Positions 52,120-59,797 of a stretch of 64,000 bases of DNA are shown piece after piece. Origin of the DNA: JAAYYM01 sp964638005 (GTDB lineage Bacteria; Bacillota; Clostridia; Lachnospirales; Lachnospiraceae); contig CAZWXS010000005.1 in assembly GCA_964638005.1 (NCBI GenBank), forward strand, positions 25,343 to 89,342, read 5' to 3'. The notes under the pieces were generated by a model that was not told where the DNA came from, did not search any database, and saw nothing but the letters and a program-made list of their open reading frames with translations. The first letter of the stretch is position 1, and every line of letters starts with the position of its first letter. Made by a program: the position numbers and the translations under genes.

Positions 52120-53343
52120 TCAATAGAAAATACATACTTCTTTGCCTTCCCACGTTTTCAATTTCACATGAGTCTCATCGCTCTCCTCAATATACTTCGG
52201 CAACAGCGGCACTTTGCCAAGTCCCTCCGGCGAGTTCAGGATATACTGCGGTATTGCCAGTCCCGAGGTATGTCCACGCAGATACTTCATGATACGAAGC
52301 CCTTCGTCCACCGTAATCTGAAAATGCTTCGTTCCGATGACCTGCTTCGGGTGGAAAATGTAATAAGGCTTAACCCTCGCCTGCAGCAATTCTTCATTTA
52401 ACAGCTGTACCACATATTTATTGTCATTGATTCCACGTAAAAATACCATTTGATTTCCCAGAGGGATTCCTGCATCTGCAAGCTTGTTGCAGGCCGCCAT
52501 AGACTCCTCTGTAATCTCACCCGGATGATTGAACTGCAGGTTCATGAAGAGCGGATGGTATTTCTTGAGCATATTCACAAGGTCGTCCGTGATACGCTGC
52601 GGCATCGTCACAGGAACCCTTGTACCTATTCTTATGATTTCCACATGCGGAATATGATATACTCCCGAAATTACTTTTTCCAGTATTTCATCCTTTAACA
52701 ATAAAGGATCTCCGCCGGTAATCAAAACATCTCTGATTTCCTGATTCTCTCGTATATACTGCAATGCCTGTTCGATATCTTCCCATGCAGCATGCTGATC
52801 CACCTCACCGATACGGCGACGTCTCTGACAATGCCTGCAGAACATCGGACAGGAACTGGTCACATTGATGATCAGACGATTGGGATACCTTCTTGTGATG
52901 CATGGTGCCGGATTGGTATACTCCTCTTTCATCGGATCCAGTTTTCCGCTTTCATCATTTTCAAATACCGAAGGAATTGCCATTTTATTGATCGGATAAT
53001 TCTGATTGTTAAAATCCATCAGAGACAGATAATAAGGTGTCGTAGCCCATCTGTATTTATGAGAGATATTCCGTATGGTTTCCTTTTCCTCTTCGGACAG
53101 CTGCAGGAACTCTCCCAGAATTTCCTCGGAACTAATGCGGTTCTTGATCTGCCAATGCCAGTCATTCCAGTCGTTTTCATCCGCATGAAAATAATCAAGA
53201 ATCACCTGCTTATGTTCTTTCCTTTTGAGGTTCCGCTTGGTTTCCGTCTCTTCCATGAATTTCTGTTTGAATTCCAGAAAATTGCCGATAGAATCCTTTA
53301 ATTCATCTGCTCTCTCCAGAGATATCTTTCTTTTCTCGTCCAT
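52120..53343 (-). CDS. Glutamate 2,3-aminomutase (KamA-family radical SAM enzyme)
   Basis: 407 residues from ATG 53343. Radical SAM cluster CPMFCRHC (Cys165, 169, 172); PLP lysine Lys377 in EGLGKVP; GGDPLLL and the conserved HTSGLAIPQ. Lysine 2,3-aminomutase binds lysine through two aspartates (Asp293 and Asp330, clostridial numbering). Here the aligned positions are Lys333 (FHPKQ) and Asn370 (ILNSP), the same 37-residue spacing and the substitutions published for glutamate 2,3-aminomutase (Lys332, Asn369). So it should convert L-glutamate to beta-glutamate. It is the last gene of the dlt-like operon, 7 bases after the SGNH gene. No acetyltransferase partner (AblB) is nearby. Confidence 0.85.
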   Translation of the reverse strand: MDEKRKISLERADELKDSIGNFLEFKQKFMEETETKRNLKRKEHKQVILDYFHADENDWNDWHWQIKNRISSEEILGEFLQLSEEEKETIRNISHKYRWATTPYYLSLMDFNNQNYPINKMAIPSVFENDESGKLDPMKEEYTNPAPCITRRYPNRLIINVTSSCPMFCRHCQRRRRIGEVDQHAAWEDIEQALQYIRENQEIRDVLITGGDPLLLKDEILEKVISGVYHIPHVEIIRIGTRVPVTMPQRITDDLVNMLKKYHPLFMNLQFNHPGEITEESMAACNKLADAGIPLGNQMVFLRGINDNKYVVQLLNEELLQARVKPYYIFHPKQVIGTKHFQITVDEGLRIMKYLRGHTSGLAIPQYILNSPEGLGKVPLLPKYIEESDETHVKLKTWEGKEVCIFY

Positions 53344-53350
53344 ACGACTT

Positions 53351-54424
53351 TCACTCTTTTCTGATTTTTTCAATTTCTGTAGCATATACTGTCATACCAA
53401 TTGCTTTATCATACTCATATCTTGATACCTTTTGATTCCATACATCCGCATAACCGGCGTCCATTCTGTGATCCGTCAATGTAGAGCATGAAGTTTTGAG
53501 CACATCGCCCAGATAATTCGTGAACAACTCTGCTCCGACTGTATTCAGGTGTCTTCCTTCGTCCGGCGAATGCGCTTTGTAATCAAGACCGATCTCATCC
53601 GCAAGCATATCAAAATTCACGTACCCAACATGATATTCATTGGCAATCTCTATGATCTGTGCATCATATTGCAGCGCCCAGTTCGGAGTTCCTGACGGTG
53701 TCTTCATCAATATGATCGTAATATCATTTGCCTGGCAGAGTTCTATCAGCTTTCGCATATAGGCAACGCCCTTCTGCCCAAGTTCATATTCATCCCGCTC
53801 ACCATACCCCGTAAATCCAAACGCAGTCGGTGAAGTTTCAAATTGCATCAAATGTCCATTGTAGGTCACAGGGTCGTCCTTAAAGCACCATACAAGATCT
53901 TCCGTTGACAGTGCATTCCATCTTGAATGAAAACGAAACAGCGGAAAAAGGTAATCGCTCAGCTTCTCCACCTCTGCCTTAGAATCCTTAATTGCATTGA
54001 TCTTGGTCCTTGAAAGCCGCATACCGTCCAGTGCCTTGCGATTAGACGGTTCCTCCACGAAATCATCCGAATGCCGGATAAAGGTCACGTCTGCCACAAC
54101 CACCTTCGGTTTGTTCGTATGGATTGCATCCTCAACCATGTAATACGACTGCCACATTGTCTGCGAGGCATTGCCTCTTACAAAGGACGTAAAGCCGTAC
54201 CGCTCCCACAGCCATACCGGCGAGACTGCATTATAGACTGTACTCGGTCCGACAAAGACAACATCAACCGGTGTTGTTTCATCGTAAAACTCCTGCGTAA
54301 TCCTGCCGTCCTGATTCTCGGAAACATACTTTGGCATAAAAAGTCTGTTCACAAACAGAACTGCAATGACTACAAATGCAATTTCCAAAAGTATGATACA
54401 GATTTTCTTCATCTTATCTTTCAT
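53351..54424 (-). CDS. SGNH-fold, DltD-like membrane-anchored esterase/transferase
   Basis: 357 residues: one N-terminal membrane anchor (about 8-27, CIILLEIAFVVIAVLFVNRL) and an extracytoplasmic SGNH domain. The nucleophile is probably Ser61 (FVGPSTVYNAV); the late His292 lies in PDEGRHLNTVGAELFTNYL with Asp288 or Glu289 as partner. In dlt systems DltD moves the acyl group onto teichoic acid. Overall similarity to DltD is in order and topology rather than strict motifs. It starts 14 bases after the MBOAT gene and precedes the aminomutase. Confidence 0.8.
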   Translation of the reverse strand: MKDKMKKICIILLEIAFVVIAVLFVNRLFMPKYVSENQDGRITQEFYDETTPVDVVFVGPSTVYNAVSPVWLWERYGFTSFVRGNASQTMWQSYYMVEDAIHTNKPKVVVADVTFIRHSDDFVEEPSNRKALDGMRLSRTKINAIKDSKAEVEKLSDYLFPLFRFHSRWNALSTEDLVWCFKDDPVTYNGHLMQFETSPTAFGFTGYGERDEYELGQKGVAYMRKLIELCQANDITIILMKTPSGTPNWALQYDAQIIEIANEYHVGYVNFDMLADEIGLDYKAHSPDEGRHLNTVGAELFTNYLGDVLKTSCSTLTDHRMDAGYADVWNQKVSRYEYDKAIGMTVYATEIEKIRKE

Positions 54425-54438
54425 TTGTCTTCACTGCC

Positions 54439-56025
54439 TCAAAATTGTATATAAATGAACTGGCTCGCATCATATCCGAACCCGTAATATCCGTAAATCG
54501 CAACCGACAACGTAAATACCGTACACAGAACCACCTGTACAAAACCCGGCAGTGCAAACAAGCGCTCCCGTATGCTCTTTGTCCTCTGCAGCAGACTGAC
54601 AATCAGCACGACAAGACACGCCGACAGTGCAATCTTAAGATCATCCTTCGGCAGATCCATGGAATAAAACTCTTCCAGCCGGAAGCTACTCCAGTCGCGA
54701 AAGATGTTCACAATCATACGAAATGCCGACTTAATGCTCGGTGCAATGTCAAATACACGCAGCAATGCCATCAGCCAAAATGTCCTGCATATCTGAAATA
54801 CTTTAAACCACATACTCGCTGTATTGATTTTAAAATGTTCGATCATTTTCTTGGAAAACGGATCGAATTCTGTTCCCAATATAATAAAGAAGCAATTCAA
54901 AAGCCCCCATGCCACATATCTGTTCTCAGAGCCATGCCATACACCTGTAAGTGCCCATACGGCAAGCATCGGCAGATAAATCGGCAACCTCTTGCCCAAT
55001 GCATCGTTGATGTTCTTCCTGGTCCACTTGCCAAGGTTGATGACCGGTTTGCAGATGGAAAGCGGATAAAAGATATAATCCTTAAACCACGTACCCAATG
55101 TAATATGCCATCTTCTCCAGTATTCCGAAATACTCTTTGAAAAAAACGGACGTTCAAAATTCTCTGTTAATTTGATCCCAAGCATCTCTGCCACGCCGAT
55201 TGATACATCGATTCCGCCTGAGAAATCCGCATAAATCTGCATGGAATACAAAAATACCGCAATCAACACATAAAGCCCCTTGTATTCATTGAGCGGATCT
55301 GCCACCAATTTCACATAGGCCGCCACACGGTCTGCAATGATCAACTTCTTGAAAAGGCCCCACACGATTCTGACAAATCCACTCTTGATCGCATACCATG
55401 AAAATGTCTTTTCTCCGTATAGTTCCTTGGATAACTCTCCGAATCTGCTAATCGGCCCTTGTATGATCTGTGGGAAAAAGGATACAAACAAAGCAAATTT
55501 ACCAATATGGCGGTCTGCCTCATACTTTCCGTAATACACATCCACCAGATAACCCATGGACTGGAATGTATAAAATGAGATACCTAACGGCAACATGATA
55601 AAATCAATAAAGTCGGTTTCTCCATAAAAGGTCAGCCTAAACAGATTGATATTAGAAATAACAAAATCATTGTATTTCAAAAATGCCAGAATTCCGAAGT
55701 TCACAATCAGACATAAGGCAAGTACGGCCCTCTGTCTCTTCTTAACCTTGGCTTTGTATTCTTTTTTTTCCTCTTTTGTAAGGTGTTCCTTGTGTTCCTG
55801 TATGTATTCCTTCTGATGCTTATGTTCATCGGAAATGAGTATCGCACACAGGAAAGTCGAAACCGTTGTGAAGACGATGTAGAAACCGTTGCCAAAGCCT
55901 GTCGCAAAATAGAAGAAATAACTTGCACACAGAAGCACGAACCACTGCATCTTCTTCGGAACCACATAATAAACAAGTAACACACCAATCACAAAAGCCG
56001 CAAACTTAAGTGAAACGAAAGACAT
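54439..56025 (-). CDS. MBOAT-family membrane acyltransferase (DltB/AlgI-like) with C-terminal acyl-transfer motif
   Basis: 528 residues, about 11-12 membrane segments. MBOAT histidines: His307 in YWRRWHITLGTWFKDYIFYP and His364 in LTGVWHGSENRYVAWG. It is longer than DltB (about 400) and closer to AlgI-type proteins. The protein ends FIYIQF (523-528) with Tyr525; this resembles the C-terminal motif of DltX, where a tyrosine has been reported to carry the D-alanyl group. No separate dltX-like gene is present, so the motif may be built in. A charged coiled-coil loop (about 65-98) is notable. The start follows the carrier gene by 16 bases. Confidence 0.87.
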   Translation of the reverse strand: MSFVSLKFAAFVIGVLLVYYVVPKKMQWFVLLCASYFFYFATGFGNGFYIVFTTVSTFLCAILISDEHKHQKEYIQEHKEHLTKEEKKEYKAKVKKRQRAVLALCLIVNFGILAFLKYNDFVISNINLFRLTFYGETDFIDFIMLPLGISFYTFQSMGYLVDVYYGKYEADRHIGKFALFVSFFPQIIQGPISRFGELSKELYGEKTFSWYAIKSGFVRIVWGLFKKLIIADRVAAYVKLVADPLNEYKGLYVLIAVFLYSMQIYADFSGGIDVSIGVAEMLGIKLTENFERPFFSKSISEYWRRWHITLGTWFKDYIFYPLSICKPVINLGKWTRKNINDALGKRLPIYLPMLAVWALTGVWHGSENRYVAWGLLNCFFIILGTEFDPFSKKMIEHFKINTASMWFKVFQICRTFWLMALLRVFDIAPSIKSAFRMIVNIFRDWSSFRLEEFYSMDLPKDDLKIALSACLVVLIVSLLQRTKSIRERLFALPGFVQVVLCTVFTLSVAIYGYYGFGYDASQFIYIQF

Positions 56026-56041
56026 GGTTTTCGTGCCCTAC

Positions 56042-56269
56042 CTATTCCTCTTCTAGTCTTGTGATCAGATCATAAATTGCCTGAGCGGAGTTGAAATTCT
56101 CCGGAACCAGATGCTCTGCATTGATTTCAATATCATATTCATCCATCAGCTCACCAACCAGATTCACAACATCAAAGGATGTCAGGATCTTCTTGTCAAT
56201 CAATCCCGTCGCCGTCTCAAAGTTGATCTCCGGATGCAGCTCTGATAAGATTTCCAGTAATTTATCCAT
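56042..56269 (-). CDS. Acyl/aminoacyl carrier protein (DltC-like)
   Basis: 75 residues, a four-helix carrier fold. The phosphopantetheine serine is in LTSFDVVNLVGELMDEYDIE; carriers usually read DS at this point, here TS (threonine replaces aspartate). The C-terminal NSAQAIYDLI matches the helix IV region of DltC. Ribosome site GGAGG overlaps the ligase stop codon, so the two are coupled. It should receive the amino acid from the adjacent ligase. Confidence 0.86.
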   Translation of the reverse strand: MDKLLEILSELHPEINFETATGLIDKKILTSFDVVNLVGELMDEYDIEINAEHLVPENFNSAQAIYDLITRLEEE

Positions 56270-56270
56270 T

Positions 56271-57794
56271 TTACTTTCCTCCTTCTATATATTGTTCCTT
56301 TAGCTTCATTCTATCCACTTTTCCGTTTTGGGTCTGTGGGATTTTATCTAATTTATGAAGCACATTCGGCATCATGTATTTCAACAATTTCTCCTGCAGT
56401 GCTTCGATCAGTGTCACATCCTCATACGCATCCGTCTCATAAAACAGTACGATTTTTTCCTTTTCCTTATGGAACAGGCAGCATGCGGCTCTGATGCCGG
56501 GCAGGGAATTTACCACCGCTTCGATCTCACCAAGCTCGATCCGATGCCCCATATGTTTGATCTGGGAGTCCTTCCGTGAAGAAAAGATAAGCTCCCCTCG
56601 TTCATTATACTGTGCCAGATCACCGGTTCTGTAGATCAGCTCCGGATAATGCTCCTGCAACGGATTCTGTGTAAATACCTCTCTTGTCTTCTCCGGTGCA
56701 TTGTAATATCCATGTGCAAGACAGGTTCCCTTAACGCAGATTTCACCAATAACATCAACCGCCGTAATCAATTGATCCTGTTCATCCAACAGGAATACTT
56801 CTGTATTTCCAAAGGCTCTTCCGATCGGAATCGTCTCATCATTGGCATATTCTCTGTCTACTATATAGTAGGTACATACCCCGGTAATTTCCGTCGGTCC
56901 GTAGATTTGTACAAAAACCGCCTCCGGATAATTGTCCTTCCAGTAGTTATAGCACTTCGTCGGCATCGCCTCCGCACCGAATATGATCTTACGCAGATAA
57001 GCAGGTTTCAATGTCTTAAATCCCCGCAGTGTCGAGATCATCTTCATGGCAGACGGCACCCATCGTATGGTCGTGATCCGATGCTCCTGCATAAACTCCA
57101 ACAGCTTGATCGGTATCGTAAAATAATCCGGCGGAACGATTCCCATCGTTGCGCTACTCTTTAGCGTACAATAGATATCGATCAGGGAAGCGTCAAAGTA
57201 AAACGGTGCCTGATTCGCAATCACATCCTGCTCTGTGATGTCAACTTCCTCACAAAAATGTTCTACATAGTCAATCAGAGATCTATGGCAGACAACCACA
57301 CCCTTAGGTACACCTGTTGAACCGGAGGTATACAGCACATAAATCGGGTCTGTATCCAATACACTCTTTCGAATCTGCATCAAAAGTGTTTCATCAGGCA
57401 GTGTCTGTATCAATTTTGAAAACAACAGTACCTTACAGTCTCCGAAGAGTCTGTTTGCCGTCTCCTGATTTGCTTCATCTGTAATGATCGCGTACGGCTG
57501 CAGATTGTCCTTGATCAGCTGCAGTCTGTATTCCGGCATCTTGGTATCTGTCGGAACATAAAAATTACGGCTGTATAATACTCCCCAAAAAGCAGCCATG
57601 CAAAGCGGTGACTTCTCCATATAAACCATCACCGGCACATGTGTCTTTTGTTCGGAAGCAAGAGCCGTACCGATTGCTCTGGCATCTGTGAGGATGTCAC
57701 CATATGAATATGAAAACCGTTCATCAAAGTATGCTGTTTTGTCAGGATACTGTCCGGCTGATAATTCCAAATATTCCAATATGTTCGTAATCAT
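56271..57794 (-). CDS. Amino acid-activating adenylation enzyme (DltA-like)
   Basis: 507 residues from ATG 57794 (GGGAG eight bases upstream). ANL family: P-loop YTSGSTGVPKGVV (155-167), YGPTEITGVC, YRTGDLAQYNERGEL and a C-terminal NGKVDRMKL with the catalytic lysine. The closest family is DltA. Asp201 (FYFDAS), which corresponds to the amino-group-binding aspartate, is kept. DltA's Cys269, which packs on the D-alanine methyl, corresponds to Gly273 (IFGAEAMP); the spacing between the two residues is 72 in both. So a substrate other than D-alanine is likely. First gene of the operon, with its own promoter. Confidence 0.88.
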   Translation of the reverse strand: MITNILEYLELSAGQYPDKTAYFDERFSYSYGDILTDARAIGTALASEQKTHVPVMVYMEKSPLCMAAFWGVLYSRNFYVPTDTKMPEYRLQLIKDNLQPYAIITDEANQETANRLFGDCKVLLFSKLIQTLPDETLLMQIRKSVLDTDPIYVLYTSGSTGVPKGVVVCHRSLIDYVEHFCEEVDITEQDVIANQAPFYFDASLIDIYCTLKSSATMGIVPPDYFTIPIKLLEFMQEHRITTIRWVPSAMKMISTLRGFKTLKPAYLRKIIFGAEAMPTKCYNYWKDNYPEAVFVQIYGPTEITGVCTYYIVDREYANDETIPIGRAFGNTEVFLLDEQDQLITAVDVIGEICVKGTCLAHGYYNAPEKTREVFTQNPLQEHYPELIYRTGDLAQYNERGELIFSSRKDSQIKHMGHRIELGEIEAVVNSLPGIRAACCLFHKEKEKIVLFYETDAYEDVTLIEALQEKLLKYMMPNVLHKLDKIPQTQNGKVDRMKLKEQYIEGGK

Positions 57795-57856
57795 ACTTAA
57801 GTCTCCCAAAATGCAAGTCTGATCGCATCACCGCTGACAATGCCATAGCAAATGGA

Positions 57857-57885
57857 ATTATATCATTTTAGCATTCATAAGTCAA
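57857..57885 (-). promoter_or_regulatory. Promoter of the dlt-like/aminomutase operon
   Basis: On the minus strand TTGACT (57880-57885), 17-base spacer, perfect TATAAT (57857-57862), about 63 bases upstream of the ligase ATG. No promoter or terminator is visible inside the five genes. Confidence 0.85.
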
Positions 57886-57888
57886 ACC

Positions 57889-57923
57889 AAAAGCACCCCT
57901 CTACCGAGCCGGTAAAGAGGTGC
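57889..57923 (-). terminator. Intrinsic terminator after pckA
   Basis: Fourteen-base stem (GCACCCCTCTACCG with CGGTAAAGAGGTGC, two wobbles) and a three-base loop, with a T tail on the minus strand. Confidence 0.85.
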
Positions 57924-57956
57924 ATTTTGTATGATTTTAAAACATTCTTATTTCAA

Positions 57957-59669
57957 TTATAATGAAGCTGCCTCATCAACAATCTTCTTGAGTGCTGCAA
58001 GTGCCTCATCAGGAAGCTTGTCATAGCCTTCCTTCTTTGTAGCAAATCCTTCTACTGCATCAACACGGTTCTGCATAGCGTTCTTGAGTGCTGCCACATA
58101 ATCCTTGTCTGCAAGATTCGGCTTGAAATCGCCTGTCTTTCCTGACCAGTCATTCATAATCTCGATGTCTTCAAAAGGTCCCCACTTCTCGAAAGAAGCT
58201 TTGCCTTCTACGATTGTCTCAAGAATTCCGAGTGTATCTGCAGGCTTAACCTTAGAGCCCATGAAATCACCTGTGTTAACGATATAGCAGTCTACATTCT
58301 TCTCTTCGACGAGTTTCTTGAACTTCACATAGTCGTTTACAAGAGGATAAGTTCTGAATGGATTAGCATAAGGTACGATACGAAGTGCATTCATATTTGT
58401 TCCTGCTGCAACACGCTCTGCAGATGAAGTCTTGGTTGCAAGTGTTGCACCCATAACCGATGCAAGTGCTGAGCCCTTTAATTTAACTACAGGCGGAATC
58501 GTAGGATCCTTCATGATCCAGAAGATTGCATTGACAGGAGCATCAATCTTATCTACGCGGTTCGGTGACCAGAGCTTAGACTTGATTGCACGTCCGTTAC
58601 CGTTTCTGATATCTTCTGTTACCAACTGGATCTTTCCGTCCTCATCCAAAGTTGCTGAACAGTTCTGTGCTGATAACAGATACTCATTATCAGGGCAGCC
58701 TGTAGGATAATCAGCTGTCTTGTCAAAGTAAGTCGGCTCAAGAGCAACTGATGAACATGTATCTGAATTGATGATGAAAGCGTCATCATGCAATACTGTA
58801 ATCGGGTATTTTCCGCCGTGCTTTGCATGTGTCAGAGTGGACTTACCTGATCCTGAAAGACCAAATACAGAAGCAACGTACTTAGAACCGTCTGCAAGTG
58901 CATATTCTTTCTGTCCGCCGTGGCATGATGCATAACCGTTTCTGTTAGCAAGTGCCCATGCCATTGTCAGGGTACCCTTCTTGTGCTCACCAAAGTATCT
59001 CATACCAAGGATTGCCGCACAGTTCTGCTCTGTATCAAAATAGCAAAGTGTCAGAGGATCGCTCAGACAGCTGTAGTCAACATCCGGTGCATCATGAGGA
59101 GCCCACTGAGGATCTGAGAAGATATAGATATCAGGCTCTTTGCCATCACCGATCGGCTTGGAAGTCTTGTACATCTTTACATATTCATCTGACATGTACT
59201 GGAAGTTGAGCATCCAGTTATAAAGGATGTTCTCTTCGCCTTCCGGAATCAAGAGATGAGCTTTTGCCATGAATTCAGGATCCAATCCGATAAAGCACTC
59301 TGCATGATACATCGTCTTCCAACGTGTCTCATAGACAGCATCCATAACCACCTTGTCAAGCTTTGCTGCATCTACGCCCGGCTCTCCCTTGATACGACGA
59401 GCGCCTGCATAACGGCCTGTAACAGCACCATCATTAAATAACAATACCTTTGCGTCCTTTTCAAGACCAAATGTCTCGCCATCCTTGATCGGCATATCTG
59501 TTACAACTGTACCCGGTGAATTCTTAGCTAATTCATAAGCTTCCTTCAAAGTATTGACTTTGATGACATTGTTTCCATAGAAAGGTGCCTCAATGATAGA
59601 ACGGGTTTTGGAAAATCCTACTTTTCCTGCTCCGATTTCTGATATCGGATAATAAGCTTTTGTTGACAT
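57957..59669 (-). CDS. pckA: Phosphoenolpyruvate carboxykinase (ATP)
   Basis: 570 residues. ATP-dependent conversion between oxaloacetate and PEP; in rumen and gut Clostridia it often works in the carboxylating direction. Seen: kinase-1a P-loop FGLSGSGKSTLTH, kinase-2-like ITVLHDDAFII, RYAGARRIKGEPG near the N-terminus, and DIRNGNGRAIKSKLWSPNRV. Somewhat longer than the E. coli enzyme. The ribosome site is AAGGAGG and a strong promoter lies at 59743-59771. Monocistronic. Confidence 0.96.
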   Translation of the reverse strand: MSTKAYYPISEIGAGKVGFSKTRSIIEAPFYGNNVIKVNTLKEAYELAKNSPGTVVTDMPIKDGETFGLEKDAKVLLFNDGAVTGRYAGARRIKGEPGVDAAKLDKVVMDAVYETRWKTMYHAECFIGLDPEFMAKAHLLIPEGEENILYNWMLNFQYMSDEYVKMYKTSKPIGDGKEPDIYIFSDPQWAPHDAPDVDYSCLSDPLTLCYFDTEQNCAAILGMRYFGEHKKGTLTMAWALANRNGYASCHGGQKEYALADGSKYVASVFGLSGSGKSTLTHAKHGGKYPITVLHDDAFIINSDTCSSVALEPTYFDKTADYPTGCPDNEYLLSAQNCSATLDEDGKIQLVTEDIRNGNGRAIKSKLWSPNRVDKIDAPVNAIFWIMKDPTIPPVVKLKGSALASVMGATLATKTSSAERVAAGTNMNALRIVPYANPFRTYPLVNDYVKFKKLVEEKNVDCYIVNTGDFMGSKVKPADTLGILETIVEGKASFEKWGPFEDIEIMNDWSGKTGDFKPNLADKDYVAALKNAMQNRVDAVEGFATKKEGYDKLPDEALAALKKIVDEAASL

Positions 59670-59742
59670 ATAACGTCCTCCTTCTTTATAATAAAATATT
59701 CATTATGAGATTAATGCTTTCGCAAATTCGCATCCATTGGCT

Positions 59743-59771
59743 ATTATCTCAAACCTACTATTAAAAGTCAA
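59743..59771 (-). promoter_or_regulatory. Promoter for pckA
   Basis: On the minus strand TTGACT (59766-59771), 17-base spacer, GATAAT (59743-59748), with TG one base before the -10. About 74 bases upstream of the ATG. Confidence 0.83.
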
Positions 59772-59797
59772 GTTTAAAAGCCAATTTCATGCATTTT

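Noticed and set aside
52120..53343. Calling the KamA protein lysine 2,3-aminomutase for N-acetyl-beta-lysine synthesis
   Set aside because: The substrate aspartates are replaced by Lys and Asn, and there is no AblB acetyltransferase next to it.
54445..55140. 231-codon frame on the plus strand inside the MBOAT gene
   Set aside because: Composition (Arg, His, Cys, Gln scattered) is typical of antisense frames; the MBOAT protein on the other strand is unmistakable.
53351..57794. Calling the operon an ordinary dltABCD D-alanylation operon
   Set aside because: No dltX gene, MBOAT much longer than DltB, glycine at the D-Ala-packing position, and an added aminomutase; the ordinary function remains possible but is not the best reading.
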